Shown: positions 34,898 through 45,790 of the stretch, one piece after another | Numbering within the stretch: the first letter of the stretch is position 1 | Layout of the letters: each line of letters begins with the position of its first letter | DNA from: Macrophomina tecta | Taxonomy: Eukaryota > Ascomycota > Dothideomycetes > Botryosphaeriales > Botryosphaeriaceae | Direction: 5' to 3' | Length of the DNA: 64,000 nucleotides | Assembly (NCBI GenBank): GCA_024180945.1 | Contig: JAKSGN010000033.1 | Coordinates: forward strand, 806,001 to 870,000 | Position numbers and translations under genes: made by a program | The notes under the pieces: generated by a model | What the model saw: the letters and a program-made list of their open reading frames with translations, nothing else | What the model was told of the DNA's origin: nothing | Database searches by the model: none

Positions 34898-36028
34898 TTA
34901 GAACGCCGCTGCTTTTGGAAGCTTTGTTACATCATTAACCATTGATCCAATGAGGAGAACAGGTGACTTACAGCGGGCGGTATTTTCAGCGGTGTCACCG
35001 GTCTGAGTGTTGCCAGAAGCCCTGTTCACGTTGATCACACGTTCATGGGCCATCTCTTCGACGGGATCATCACCGGCGTTGGCCATGGCGACATCTTCCT
35101 TAGGAATAATATGAGCGACTTGTTCTGCATCGCCACAACCTGGAGAGTCTGGGATGGAGCATGGCGCACTGGCGGAGCTCATTCCAGAAGCATCATGGCC
35201 CTGAAGCTGATTGAATTCGTGAGCGTCCTCATAGGGTCCATGAATTCCAGTATCCGCGTCTTCGACCCCTCCGCTGAGGACCTCCTCTGGAGGTCCCTCA
35301 GTGATGATGGTTATAGTAGGGATGCCACGAGAAGGTTCCTTGCCCACGTGGCCGTTGTGTGAAGCTGCACTGTGACCGGAAAGGTCCTCATGTCTATCGC
35401 CCATGGCAACGTCTTCACCCGCGCCACCGGTTTCAAGACCCTCGCCAGAGAAATCTTTGGTGGCGACAGTTGTAGCGGCCGAATAAGGGGAGGGACCCTC
35501 GGGTAGTTCCTCTGAATGGGCGACGCTGAGACTGCTACGAACGGTGGTAGAACGCGCAAGAGTGGGATAAGGCGCAGGCGTTGGATTCAGATAGTCAAAG
35601 GTTTCCCTAACCCACCGCGGCGTACGCGGTTCGTGACGCGGGTTCTGGATATGTGAAGTACTCTTCACCGAGCGGCTAGGACGGGTAGGTGCGCGAACGA
35701 CGTCACCAGCGTGGGTGTGCGAGGGACCAGGAGGATGCGTTTCCGAGACGCGGCCATGGGAAACTTGCCGGAGCGGGCTCGGACTGTGTTTTGTGAAGGC
35801 GGCAGCGGGTAGGTCGGAAGGACGGGGCAGGACTTCACCGAACACATTTTGGGGAGAGCGCGGTGGTGTGAGCGAAGGCCGATCGCGCCGTTTCGTAGTG
35901 GTCAAGATACCGAAATTGCTGCCGCGACGGTGAGGGATAGAGGAAGACCTCGAGAAATCATGGTATGGAACTGTTTCCTTGGAAGCACGCTTCGAGGATA
36001 TGTTGTGCGCGTGTTGCATGGGAGCCAT
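34898..36028 (-). CDS. disordered Ser/Pro-rich hypothetical protein
   Basis: The start is the ATG at 36028, in an ideal context (GCCGCCATGG) and opening MAPMQHAHNISSKRA. An upstream ATG at 36091 lies inside a probable 5'UTR intron (donor GTATGT, acceptor CCCAG just before the chosen start). A likely coding intron, 34971-34909 (63 nt, GTAAGT donor, GCAG acceptor), would give 355 aa; if retained, the same stop at 34898 is used. The sequence is low-complexity, with Ser/Pro/Arg segments, then an acidic Gly/Glu/Asp region. One better-ordered motif, RTPRWVRETFDYLNPTPAPY, may be a short binding site. No domain is recognised. Confidence 0.6.
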   Translation of the reverse strand: MAPMQHAHNISSKRASKETVPYHDFSRSSSIPHRRGSNFGILTTTKRRDRPSLTPPRSPQNVFGEVLPRPSDLPAAAFTKHSPSPLRQVSHGRVSETHPPGPSHTHAGDVVRAPTRPSRSVKSTSHIQNPRHEPRTPRWVRETFDYLNPTPAPYPTLARSTTVRSSLSVAHSEELPEGPSPYSAATTVATKDFSGEGLETGGAGEDVAMGDRHEDLSGHSAASHNGHVGKEPSRGIPTITIITEGPPEEVLSGGVEDADTGIHGPYEDAHEFNQLQGHDASGMSSASAPCSIPDSPGCGDAEQVAHIIPKEDVAMANAGDDPVEEMAHERVINVNRASGNTQTGDTAENTARCKSPVLLIGSMVNDVTKLPKAAAF

Positions 36029-36681
36029 GGCGGCGTTCTGGGACGACGGAGGTAAGTTATAGGCCAGCGGTAGTGAGCGCGTCTCGCACATACCTTTTGC
36101 CTTTTACGGAAACTAGACCAGCTATCTGCCCAAACCGGCGTATCGCGTAGATCCTAAGGCTACATACAGTTGCGTTACTCTGTGAGATGCCAGAACGGGA
36201 TGAGGTGTTGACGCGCAAGTGTTTGGAAAGGCGGGTGGAGATTTTTTTTTTTTTTTTAAAAAAAAAAGCATTCAGAAGTAGCTTTGCGCTACAGCTGACG
36301 GCTTGGAAGCTATGGCATTGATGCCGAGAATTCTACTGCGGCTGTGAAGTTCGGTGATGTCGTGTGGCTGAGTTTGCGGCTGGGCGAGCGTCAAGTTGCA
36401 TCAATCTCTACCAAGCTTTTACGTTTGACTTCAGTGCTATCGGTTTCGATCTCACACACCTCTTAGTCTAGTTTCTGTAGATATATACGAGACAGTAGGA
36501 GAACACCCCTGGGTGGATGGTCAAGCTGTTGGGGGGGGACCACCACGCAGTTTGAATTATTGTCAATATGGGGCTGTGTAGAAAAGCGTCCATCTTCAGC
36601 AACCCTTTCCCAACATCGGCGCAGAACCATCAATCCCAGTCCCATCCCTAATAACCGCCCACAAACTGCTCAGCCATCGAT
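36029..36681. other. intergenic, no gene seen
   Basis: The left end is the promoter and probable leader intron of the preceding minus-strand gene. A T tract directly followed by an A tract lies at about 36242-36268. No gene is visible. Confidence 0.5.
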
Positions 36682-37036
36682 TCAAAGGGTGGCCGTAGTC
36701 GGCTCGCCCGTAATGCCCCTCGCAACGGCCTCTTCCATAATAGCCACCGTCGCCGCTGCTCCAATCTTCGTCACCCCAAGTACCATGATATGCAGAAGAT
36801 CATCCAGCGTCTCACGGCCCCGCATGCTCCCCCATGAGCTTCAATGACGCACCGTCGACGTCTTGAAGGACGCGACGCCGAGATCCGTGCAAATGCGACA
36901 TTGTGGTGCGTGGCTATGGCAAGGCCGGCAAGGGTGTCGGCATCGGTCATGGTCGGGTGGAGGAGGGAGTGGTCGATCATTTGGGAGATCTGTGACGGGT
37001 TGCGGTGATGGAGTTAATAGGAGAATTGTTGGTCAT
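36682..37036 (-). pseudogene. deoxyribose-phosphate aldolase (deoC) remnant
   Basis: The first ATG (37036) opens MTNNSPINSITAT. After a frameshift the classic N-terminus QISQMIDHSLLHPTMTDADT appears. Most of the beta/alpha-barrel is then missing. CTDLGVASFKTST follows in another frame and contains the KTST motif with the Schiff-base lysine, and after a further gap LKLMGEHAGP and ETLDDLLHIMVLGVTKIGAAATVAIMEEAVARGI lead to the stop at 36684-36682. An intact enzyme is about 220-260 aa, whereas this locus retains about 110 codons in three frames. DeoC cleaves 2-deoxyribose-5-phosphate to glyceraldehyde-3-phosphate and acetaldehyde. Identity is secure from the terminal blocks. Confidence 0.85.
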
Positions 37037-37748
37037 GGTGCTGGACAGTGAGGTCTGTGGTTGAGCTTTTCTGATAATTCTGATTGCGATGCAGCTCTGG
37101 GTTTAAATATCGAGGCTCTGCAACTTCTGCTGTCGCCTTATTATGAACCTCGGATGACTGCTTTCGGGCTTCAGAGCTGCCAAGGAAGCGTCTATCATCT
37201 GCTGGAAATAGTGTATGTCCGATGGAGAGGTGCAGTTCCGGTGGAGCGTATGCAAGTCTACTGGAGGGGCTGTGATGAACAGTCATCTTGAACGAGAGGA
37301 AGGGCCTATAGATCAAGGTCCTTGCGTTCTCGAACCCGAGCTTCAGGGAGAGTCCTTGAAGCTCGAAAAGATGGTGTTCGAAGGCGTCGCGGTGAGTCTC
37401 ACCCAACGGGGTGGTTCCAGTATCCATGGCAAGCTCTCTACTATCGGTGAACTTCGGCTGCTCAGGAAGAATGCTGCACCATCTCTGAAGCCTGGCTTCT
37501 AAGCTAGAGACACTGCAGATCGTGTTCTGCAAACGTGTTCCATCGCCTCTCGCAGAAGAATCCCTGGTGACTATACCTTTACCAAGCCCGTGCAAGTCCC
37601 CAATGCAGACTTGACAATGATCGAGAGCTTCACCATGGAGTATTTGTAGGAGAGCAGAGCCACAAGTCCCCCATGCACCATAACCAGCTAGATCGGGCGG
37701 TTGAGCCTTCGGGAGACCGGAATCTCTCACAGCCAGACCAGTGAGCAA
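37014..37748 (-). pseudogene. fungal transcription-factor-domain fragment
   Basis: The 244-codon frame includes LDHCQVCIGDLHGLGKGIV, TRLQNTICSVSSLEARLQRW, FEHHLFELQGLSLKLGFENA and RTLIYRPFLSF. This succession is typical of the middle homology region of Zn2Cys6 regulators. The N-terminal half with the zinc cluster is absent upstream, and the part after RPFLSF is unrelated low-complexity sequence running into the deoC remnant. I read it as a truncated, non-functional remnant. It overlaps the first codons of the deoC remnant on the same strand. Confidence 0.6.
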
Positions 37749-40530
37749 AATGGCAGGGTGCCGATCGGGTCGAAACCCAAATTCGTCTCACACGGGTCGA
37801 CCGCTCACCGCGCCATGAACGCAAGGTATATGCCCGTAGCCACTGCGTTCCATTGAACGCAAAGAAGTGGTCTCCAAAAGGGCCAACGGAAGTTCCTGGA
37901 AGCTCTCCGGTCCTGGCGCAATGTCTAAATTCCGTTCCTACCGCTTTCGGCAGCGGGCCGAAGCGATTTTGGGAACACTTCTTTTTTCTTTCTTTTTTCT
38001 CCAGGGTTGATCCTGTTTCGACCGCAGAAGCTTAGCGCGTGAATAACCTATGGCTCCAAACATATCGAGTAAGGAGCAAAGGAAACAGTCATAGCAGGCG
38101 GCGGAGTGGGCGAGCGGTGAGACGAGGTATCGAAGGATGCATGGCGCAAGGTGGTGTTGGGGGCTTTATGAGGCTATTGTCCAAAGAGTTGTTGTGTAAG
38201 AAAGACCCTGGTAATTTTTTCGACGCATTAAACAATTGGAGGATTGAAAATCATATACTTATAGAACTCGGACGCTGAGGACTGGTCAACGTCCATTGAG
38301 GATGAGGTGGTAGCGGATCTAGACGCGCGGGAAAGCAGTGGTTGCTCGGGCAAGTACCTGCGGCTGCATGATTCGCAAGTACTCTCCAGATCCGATGGAT
38401 TGGATACTTTGCAGTATGCAGCCTGACACAATCCCGGCACACGTGAAGGCTGTCTGCACAAGAAAAGTTATGTCGGAACGGATGGGATTTGCGGACCCCT
38501 GCAGCGCAGAAGTCGTTGCCGCTCAACACCTCCCGCGCCTTTCTCATCCGCGCGCACACCTGCAAGCAGTCAGCGCCGGAAGGAACAGGAGGAACGCATG
38601 CGCGCAGCCAGCCAGCAGCAAGCAGCCACATCCAACGGGCCATCCGCATCGGCTAGAGGAGCAGTCTCAGAACGTGCTCGTCTACGCAAAACCAACCGCC
38701 TCTCGCAGCGCTCCCGGCCCCCGCTTTCCCGCCGCCTGCCGTTTGCCTCCTCCTCCACCTCTTTTTCTTCCTTCCGCTGACATCGCATGCGCCTCCAGCA
38801 ATTGCCGAGTCAGTGGTCCAAAACCCTTGAACCCCGAAGCAGCACCCATCTGCGCGGCCGGGCATGGTGCATGGCGCGCCTCTCGTCCATGCGGCGTCGG
38901 CAGCGCGGCTCCATCCCGCCGGCCGCAAACCGGCCACTAGCACGACGACACGGGTGTCCCAGCAGCACCATAACCTGCAGCAACATCTTCCACCAAACAC
39001 TCCACCCCGGCGACAGAACACCAAACGGAGCAAAGCCTCTCTCTATCTCTGCTCTCTGACTCGTACGAGCGTGATATTTCCCGGAGCCCATCCCGCATTC
39101 GCGAGAACATGTCCTCCCACACCTTGCCTGCAGCGCGAGCGTTGCCACACTGCTCCGTGGCTACCGGGCATTCCCCACAGAAGTCGCCATCCGGCGCCCA
39201 GATGTGCCCGCACGCGCGCGTGCGGAAGATCCGTGTCACGACGAGCGATGCCCCGTCGCGGCGGTTCCCCCCCACCCCCCACCTCTTTGCCATGCTTCCT
39301 CCTTTGCTTTCCTTGCGCTGACCCGGCCGGCTGGACCCAGGCCTCTTGAACGTATCTTCCCTTCTCTTCTCAAAAAATAATCCCCCATCGCTGCCTCTCC
39401 GACACGTGTTGGTTGTTTTTTCTTTTCCCCGCCACGACAGGACACGACACGCGATGCTGCAGTCACCAAAAGCGCTTTCCCGCTGCACCTACCTCGTTTC
39501 ATGTAGTGTACATGCAAACGCGGGCAGCTCAGTCCAGGCCCGTCTGTACATGCAGCGGACACGGCACTTCTAGCCGCTCGGAGGCCGTCTCTACAGCCAT
39601 CGCCGCTAGATCGGGCCCCCCATGCTTCGAGAGAGGGAGCGCGTGTGAGGAGGCGAGCTGTCTGTTTGATCGCCGGAGATTGGACGCTAGATACTGCACG
39701 TACACATATGTGGATCTCATTCCTGTCCTCCCCGAGAGGCGGAGGGGGGTGGGGGGTGGTAAGACGACTGGCCAACGACGGCGTCAAAAAAGCGCGTGGT
39801 TGGGAGCTAAGTATGTATGGATGTACGTGTACGCGAGGGCATGTTTGTCCCGACCCGAGAAGTGAGTGTAAAAGAAAAGAAGCGAGGATGGATGTGTAAG
39901 TGCATTGCAGCAAGCGCAAGTGCAGTTCTTTCATTGCCAGCCAGCCAGCGAGTGGCGTAGATTAGGCTTTTTTCTCTCTTTCGCTCTACGGTAGCCAGGG
40001 TAGCCTCTTTCCCTCCCTTTTGCCTCCCCCTGTCTTTCATGTCCGACGAGGAGGCAAGGGGTTGGTTGCGGCGGCCAGCCAGCTAGCAGCGCGCGTAACA
40101 AACAGCATAACAGCATGGAGACTAAGTCGCGTGTAGTTGCGAATTCCAAAACAAAGTTCCAGCGAGCAGTAGACGGGATAACCAAACGTGAGAAAACAAA
40201 GGCGCGAGCGGGTAAGACAAGAAAAGAAAAAAAAAATCACAAAGCGCCGTGAACAAGGGTAGTCATCGAAGTGGTTGCCCTGTCTCAAACGTCAAGCCGC
40301 CCCAGAAGCATAAGATGCTGAAAACAAAAGGCGCTAGAGCAGGGGAGTGGGGAAAACGCGAGCACACAATAATCCAGAGTTGTCCTCGCTCAGATATGGC
40401 GGTGGCCCGGCGCACCTCTGTGCGTCATGCGCTTGCCTGGAGTGATATGCAAGCATCGAGACAACTGCTTTGGTGATAGAGCAGTAGTAGAGGTCTCAGC
40501 TGCTCTGCGAGTGGGAGGGCGCGATGGCAT
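37749..40530. other. intergenic, no supported gene
   Basis: This 2.8 kb contains many overlapping open frames, especially at 38300-39900, that are Arg/Pro/Ser/Cys-rich on both strands and lack family features. I see no gene, no large repeat and no clear promoter, apart from the 3' flank of the gene that ends at 40531. Confidence 0.45.
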
Positions 40531-41136
40531 CTAATCCCACCACGTTGTCGGCTGGATGCGGCCGTGCTCCTGCAATATGCCGAGCACGGCGGCGCTATCA
40601 ACGTCGAGGCCGTATAGCCGTTGGAGCGGCTCGGCGATCATCATCCAGTCCAGGCGCTGGATGTCGAACAGCTCGAGCACGATCTTCTCGAGCACCGTGC
40701 GCGGCTCTTTACGAGGAGGAGGCTCGGGAGCATATGGAGGGGCGGCCGGACCGTGGTGGTAGCCCGGGCCATGGTAGCGGCGCAGGCGGCGGCGCTTGAT
40801 GATGCCGGCATCCGTCCTCTGCGGCGTCCACGCTGTGGTGATATTGGAGGAGGTGGTTGAACCGCAGGTCGACGGCGAGGAGCAGCCGACAGGGACGAGG
40901 CTGTCGTCTGGTGTACGCGGCGGCTGGGGCGCCACTGGTACTGGTACTGCGTCACCGGCAGCGGAGGGCGGGATGGTGAAGTCGTTGGAGATCCAGGCTG
41001 CCGTGGCGCCGGTCTTGGAGTAGGTCGATTGAGCCGATGACGGCCGCAGCAGTCGTGTTACGGCATCGAGGACCGGTGAGAGGGGTCTTAGGATCTGGGA
41101 TCGAGACTTGGAGAGAACTAGTCCCCGGGAAGACAT
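40531..41136 (-). CDS. hypothetical protein, 201 aa
   Basis: I chose the ATG at 41136 (MSSRGLVLSKSRSQILRPL) in a CACC-ATG context; an ATG nine codons upstream is possible. The N-terminal two-thirds is Ser/Thr/Pro-rich with a basic patch (IIKRRRLRRY). The C-terminal ~65 residues are ordered and helical: RTVLEKIVLELFDIQRLDWMM, then IAEPLQRLYGLDVDSAAVLG, ILQEHGRIQPTTWWD. The pattern suggests a small helical interaction domain, but I cannot name it. No signal peptide or membrane segment is convincing. Confidence 0.6.
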   Translation of the reverse strand: MSSRGLVLSKSRSQILRPLSPVLDAVTRLLRPSSAQSTYSKTGATAAWISNDFTIPPSAAGDAVPVPVAPQPPRTPDDSLVPVGCSSPSTCGSTTSSNITTAWTPQRTDAGIIKRRRLRRYHGPGYHHGPAAPPYAPEPPPRKEPRTVLEKIVLELFDIQRLDWMMIAEPLQRLYGLDVDSAAVLGILQEHGRIQPTTWWD

Positions 41137-41850
41137 GGTGATGGGGATTTTTAGGGTCGGCAAACAAGAATAGCAGAAAAATGATCGATTACATTGAGTG
41201 TAGGAGAAACGGGTTCACCGGTCAGTAGTACAAAAAAGGCACCGGATGGCCTGGCAGTAAGGCAGAGGGCTCGTCGGGCTCCCGCACTTACTTATCGTAA
41301 ACGCATGCTGCGTCTCAACGTGAGAAAGCAATGCACTGCAAGGCCAGCGGGTGCAGGCGCGCATTGTTGAAAGGCGTCGGGAGGCCAATCAGCCGGGATG
41401 GGGCATCGGGGAACAGGAGCCTACGCAGAAATAGAAAACCGCGGGACTGGCGAGCGGCGTCGTGCCTCGGTGGATTTTGGGAAGTGCTGCACTGTATATT
41501 GACGCCGGACCGGGGGGTGACGTGGACCGCTTCTGCAACCTGCTGGAGCCAAGCCTGCATCCTATTTGAACGTTAAACAGCCCTGCGCCGCCCGGAGTTC
41601 CAGAAACGGACGAAAAATTGGCAGACAGATTGAACGCGGACCCGCACAGAGTGACTTGCAAAAATGTAATATTTTTTGAGGGATGCCTGCAGGTATGTTG
41701 GATTGCATGTCCGGCCGTGATAGCCGGCTGACAGCCTCTCATTGTCCGTAACAACGCAACATCGCAATTGTTGCCATGCGTAAAGCCATTGCAGACTCCC
41801 ACCAGAACCCAATGCCCACGCCGATAATCCCACACCGAAACCGCAAATCC
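41137..41850. other. intergenic, no gene seen
   Basis: Between the start of the 201-aa gene and the 3' end of the S18 gene. Short open frames only; no repeat recognised. Confidence 0.5.
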
Positions 41851-42440
41851 TTAACCCTTCTTCTTGGAGACACCGACGGTGCGACCACGGCGGCCGGTGG
41901 TCTTGGTGTGCTGACCACGGACGCGGAGGCCCCAGTAGTGGCGGAGACCACGGTGGGCGCGGATCTTCTTGAGGCGCTCGAGATCCTCACGGAGCTTGGA
42001 GTCGACACCGTTGGCGAGGATCTGGTAGTCCTTGCCGTCGACAATGTCGCGTTGCCTGTTCAGGAACCAGGTGGGGATCTTGTACTGGGTCGGGTTCTGC
42101 ATGATGGTGACGATGCGCTCGAGCTCTTCCGAGGTGAGTTCACCAGCACTGTTCCACAATATCAGCCTCCACTCTGCACTCCCGCAATCTTCAATAACTG
42201 GCGCTTTACCGCTTGGTGAGGTCGACATCGGCCTTCTTGCAGACCAGGTTGGAGTAGCGGCGGCCAACACCCTTGATCTTGGTCAGGGCGTACATGACCT
42301 TCTGCTTTCCATCAACGTTGGTGTTGAGGAGACGCAGAATGTACTGGAAGTTGCTCTTCTCTCCGGAGACGAGCGCTGGTATCCTGATTAGCTGGATGGC
42401 ATCGCGAGGGCGAGGCAGGGCGCATTCGGCACGTACACAT
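41851..42440 (-). CDS. rps18: 40S ribosomal protein S18 (uS13)
   Basis: Coding exons are 42440-42437, 42375-42210 and 42148-41851, giving 155 aa. Both introns are 61 nt (donors GTACGT and GTAAAG, acceptors CCAG and ACAG). The first coding exon holds only ATG plus one base; splicing creates [18 protein letters not shown]. The rest is a canonical uS13: [16 protein letters not shown] (helix-two-turn-helix), [27 protein letters not shown], the [20 protein letters not shown]-binding segment and the basic tail [15 protein letters not shown]. The protein sits in the 40S head near the intersubunit bridges. The intron right after the start codon is common in fungal ribosomal protein genes. Confidence 0.97.
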
Positions 42441-43538
42441 GGTGGGCAACTTGTCGTCGTCGGCTGTCGGGTCGTCGTCGTGGTTGTCGCTGGGCGGAGG
42501 CGAGTAGGAAGGGCTTTTTGGAGAAGTGTGGGCGGCCGCTTAGTTTTTCCGAAGTTCGCCCAAGCGCTTTGCCGTTTCGGGCCGTGACGCCGCTCAATCC
42601 GCGACACTGCCTGCTTCTTTCAACCTCGCTTTACTCTTCGTGCACTCGAAAATATTCACTCACCTCGCATAGGCAGTGCCACGCATGCACTCGCTCCTCT
42701 CATGCCCTCCTCAGTTCCTCGGTAGACTCTTGGGAGGAGGACATCCCAGGTCTTGGCGCGACTGTCATTAGACTTCGGCCACCATAGCAAGGAAGCAGCA
42801 CACGTGGCTAGCAAGGGTGGCAAGAGAGCTGCTTTATATGCCAATTGGTGGAAGAACGGGCGGATCAGTTGAGTCTAAGACGTGTTACAGTTCTTATCAG
42901 CGGGCAAGCGATCAAAAACAACCCGGGGGGATAACAAGAGAATACTGCGAACAGCTCCTGGCTCCCTTGAATTCCTGCAGTAGTGAGGGAATAGTGTTAC
43001 ATGTTCTGCGAAGCTGTAGATGCCAAACATTTTTTTGGAACTTGGGATGTGGAGGGATCTGCGGGCGTCAAGACCGTGCTCCGCAAGGCTTCGCGCGTGG
43101 GACAAAATCAAAGCGTTCAACGTCCTGCGACTCGCTGCATTGGCGCTAGGAGATGCGTAGGAAGTGCGGACAGAGCGGCATGAGGGGCTGTGATATCAGA
43201 TAATCCGCCCCAGAGGCTTTTCGTGTTTGGCGGCCAGCGCAAACTTCTTTCGGCGGCGCGACGATGAATGCGGGCGCGCCATCACGTGGGCGAATCTTGG
43301 CAGTGCTAGGGCTGTAATTCGTTGGCGGAGCTCGAGCGCAAGACACCTGTTCAGTTGGAGGCGCAACTTCCCGGTCCCCTTCGATACGGCTCCCAGAACA
43401 TGCCACATCTCCGGCCCAGCTCCGCCTGATTTCTTCTGCCATCCCTCGCGCGTACAGTCGCCGCCTGCAAGCCGCTTTTGCACGCCTGAGCTTCGTCGCT
43501 TCCGCATCGCCGTCCCTCTGGGACCCCCGCCGTTCATT
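42441..43538. other. divergent intergenic promoter region
   Basis: Between the starts of rps18 (-) and sec63 (+). The rps18 side is rich in CCGAAA/CAACCAC-type pyrimidine stretches. No gene is seen in the middle. Confidence 0.5.
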
Positions 43539-45790
43539 ATGTCCACCGACTACAACTATGACGAACAGGTACGCGCCGTTTGCGCCCGGCGCCCGCACAA
43601 CGCCTGCCCACTGACTGCGCCAACAGGGACAATTCTTCCCCTACTTCGTCATCACTATCACCGGCCTGGTCACCATCCCGGTAACCATCTCGCTGCTCAC
43701 CCGCAGCAAGGATCTCGAGAACACCGCCCCGAGAATACAGTCCGACTTCACTCCCGAACATGTCGATCTCATCGATGGCCAGCGCAAGAAACTGCGCCGA
43801 CAGGAGCGCAAGCTGGGCAAGTTTCTGCTCGCCCTCGGCGGCTGGGTAGTCATGGCTTGGATGGCCTACCTCATGGTGGTGACCGCGCGCACCGTTCCCA
43901 AGATCTGGGATCCCTACGACGTCCTCGGAGTTTCTAGGGTAAGGTTGCAAGCTGCGTACTGGCCGACCTGTTACTGACTGCCTGCAGTCTGCCACCGAAA
44001 AAGAAATCAAGTCGTTCTACCGCAAGCTTTCCATCACCAACCACCCCGACAAAGTCCAGCCCGATCCGTCAAAGAATCTGACCATGGAAGACATCAATGA
44101 AAAATGGGTCGAATACACAAAGGCGTTCAAGGCGCTTACTGACGAGGAAGTCCGCAACAACTACTTGCAGTATGGCCACCCCGACGGCAAGCAGAGCTTC
44201 AGCATTGGCATCGCACTGCCCAAGTGGATCGTCACCGAGGGTCACGGCAGATACGTCTTGCTTGGTTATGGAATCGTCCTCGGCGTTTTCCTGCCCTACC
44301 TGGTTGGCAAGTGGTGGTACGGTACTCAGCGTGTCACCAAGGAAAAGGTTCTGGTCTCTAGCGCAGGCAACATCTTCAAGGAATATAAGCCTGATCTGAG
44401 CGAGGGTGGCGTCCTTTCCGCTCTCAGCACTGGAACTGAATTCGAAGAGGCGTTCAAGGGACACAAGGCAGAGGCTGGTCTTTCCAAGATCGAGTCGAAG
44501 CTCTTCCAGGAAGGCGAGCTGTCTGCTCTCGCTGGAGGTCTCAGTGCCAAGGACCGTCAGACCTTGGAAGAGCTGGATGAAGGACCGCGCAGGAAAGCTC
44601 TTGCTTTGCTTTGGGCCTATCTTGGACGCGTGGAGCTTGACGACCAGACCCTCAATGCCGAAAAGTTCGAGGTTGCACCTATCGCTCATAAGCTCAACGA
44701 CGCCTTCTTCGCTGTCGCACTTGCTTACGGCAATACCCAACCTCTCCTGGCATCCTACCACACCTCCCAGAATATTCTCCAAGCCATTCCTCCGCAGTCA
44801 TCGCCTCTACTTCAGCTCCCTGGTTTCACTCCTGCCGTCGTTCGTGCAGTCGAGGGTGAAAGCGCGCGAGTTCGTATGACCGTTCTGGAATACTTGAGCC
44901 TTCCGGCTGAGGAGAGGCGCAAGCGCGCAGTTGGTCCTGGTCTTCTGTCGGAAAGCGAGTATGCCAACGCTGAGAAGGTTGCCCGTCAGCTCCCGCATCT
45001 GCATGTCGAAAAGGCCTTCTTCAAGGTCCTCGGCGAGAAGGTCATCATTCCCAGCAGCTTGGTTCAGTTCGTTGTCAAGGCTCGTATCATTCCTCCGGGT
45101 TCTACCAATGTTCCCCCGGTCAACGAGAAGGATCTCGAGGATGTTGATCCCAAGGAAGGTGATCTGGACGCTCTCCACGGCCGCAAGAAGGGTGTTGAGG
45201 CGGAGGAGGCCAAGAAGGCCGAAACCGCTGGTCAGCCTCCGCTCGCGTATGCTCCGTACTTCCCCAGGGATCACTCTCCCAGGTGGCACGTTTTCCTCTC
45301 CGATACCAGGCAAGGCAAGGTCGCGGTACCTCCATTCACCTTCACCAAATTCGATAAGCCGCTTTTTGATGAGCAGGGCAACCCAACCTACAATGTCCAG
45401 ACGCTGAAGATGCAGTTCGGTGCTCCTCCCCAACCTGGCCAGTACAAGTTTACCATGAACCTTGTGTGCGACAGCTACGTCGGCATGGACACGAAGATGG
45501 ATGTCGTTCTCAACATTGACCACCCTTCGAAAGCGGCCGAGATTGAAGAGGAAGAGGATATCAGTGAGCCGGAAGAGGGTAAGGATTCACCACACAGCAA
45601 CCATGTTCACAGCATCGCTAACACAAGAGTAGATACCATTGCAGGGCAGATGGCTGCCATGAAGGGCGGTGAGACTAAGAAGCCTAAGGCCCGTAAGGTC
45701 GAAGAGTCCAGTGGCAGCGACACCGAGGGTGATGAGGACCTGTCGGATACGAGCGAGACCGACACCGACACCGATACCGATGAAGAGTAG
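43539..45790 (+). CDS. sec63: ER protein-translocation subunit Sec63
   Basis: Exons are 43539-43568, 43627-43938, 43988-45578 and 45633-45790, giving 696 aa. Introns of 58, 49 and 54 nt have clear splice sites; the last has a GCTAAC branch and its length is divisible by three, so retention would not break the frame. Three membrane segments are visible (YFVITITGLVTIPVTISLL, LLALGGWVVMAWMAYLMVV, LLGYGIVLGVFLPYLV). Between the second and third lies a J domain facing the ER lumen (WDPYDVLGVSRSATEKEIKSFY, then the HPD motif in TNHPDKVQPD). The rest is the cytosolic Brl domain and a very acidic tail (TDTDTDTDEE) that in yeast binds Sec62. Sec63 recruits the lumenal Hsp70 to the Sec61 channel for post-translational import. 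Confidence 0.96.
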
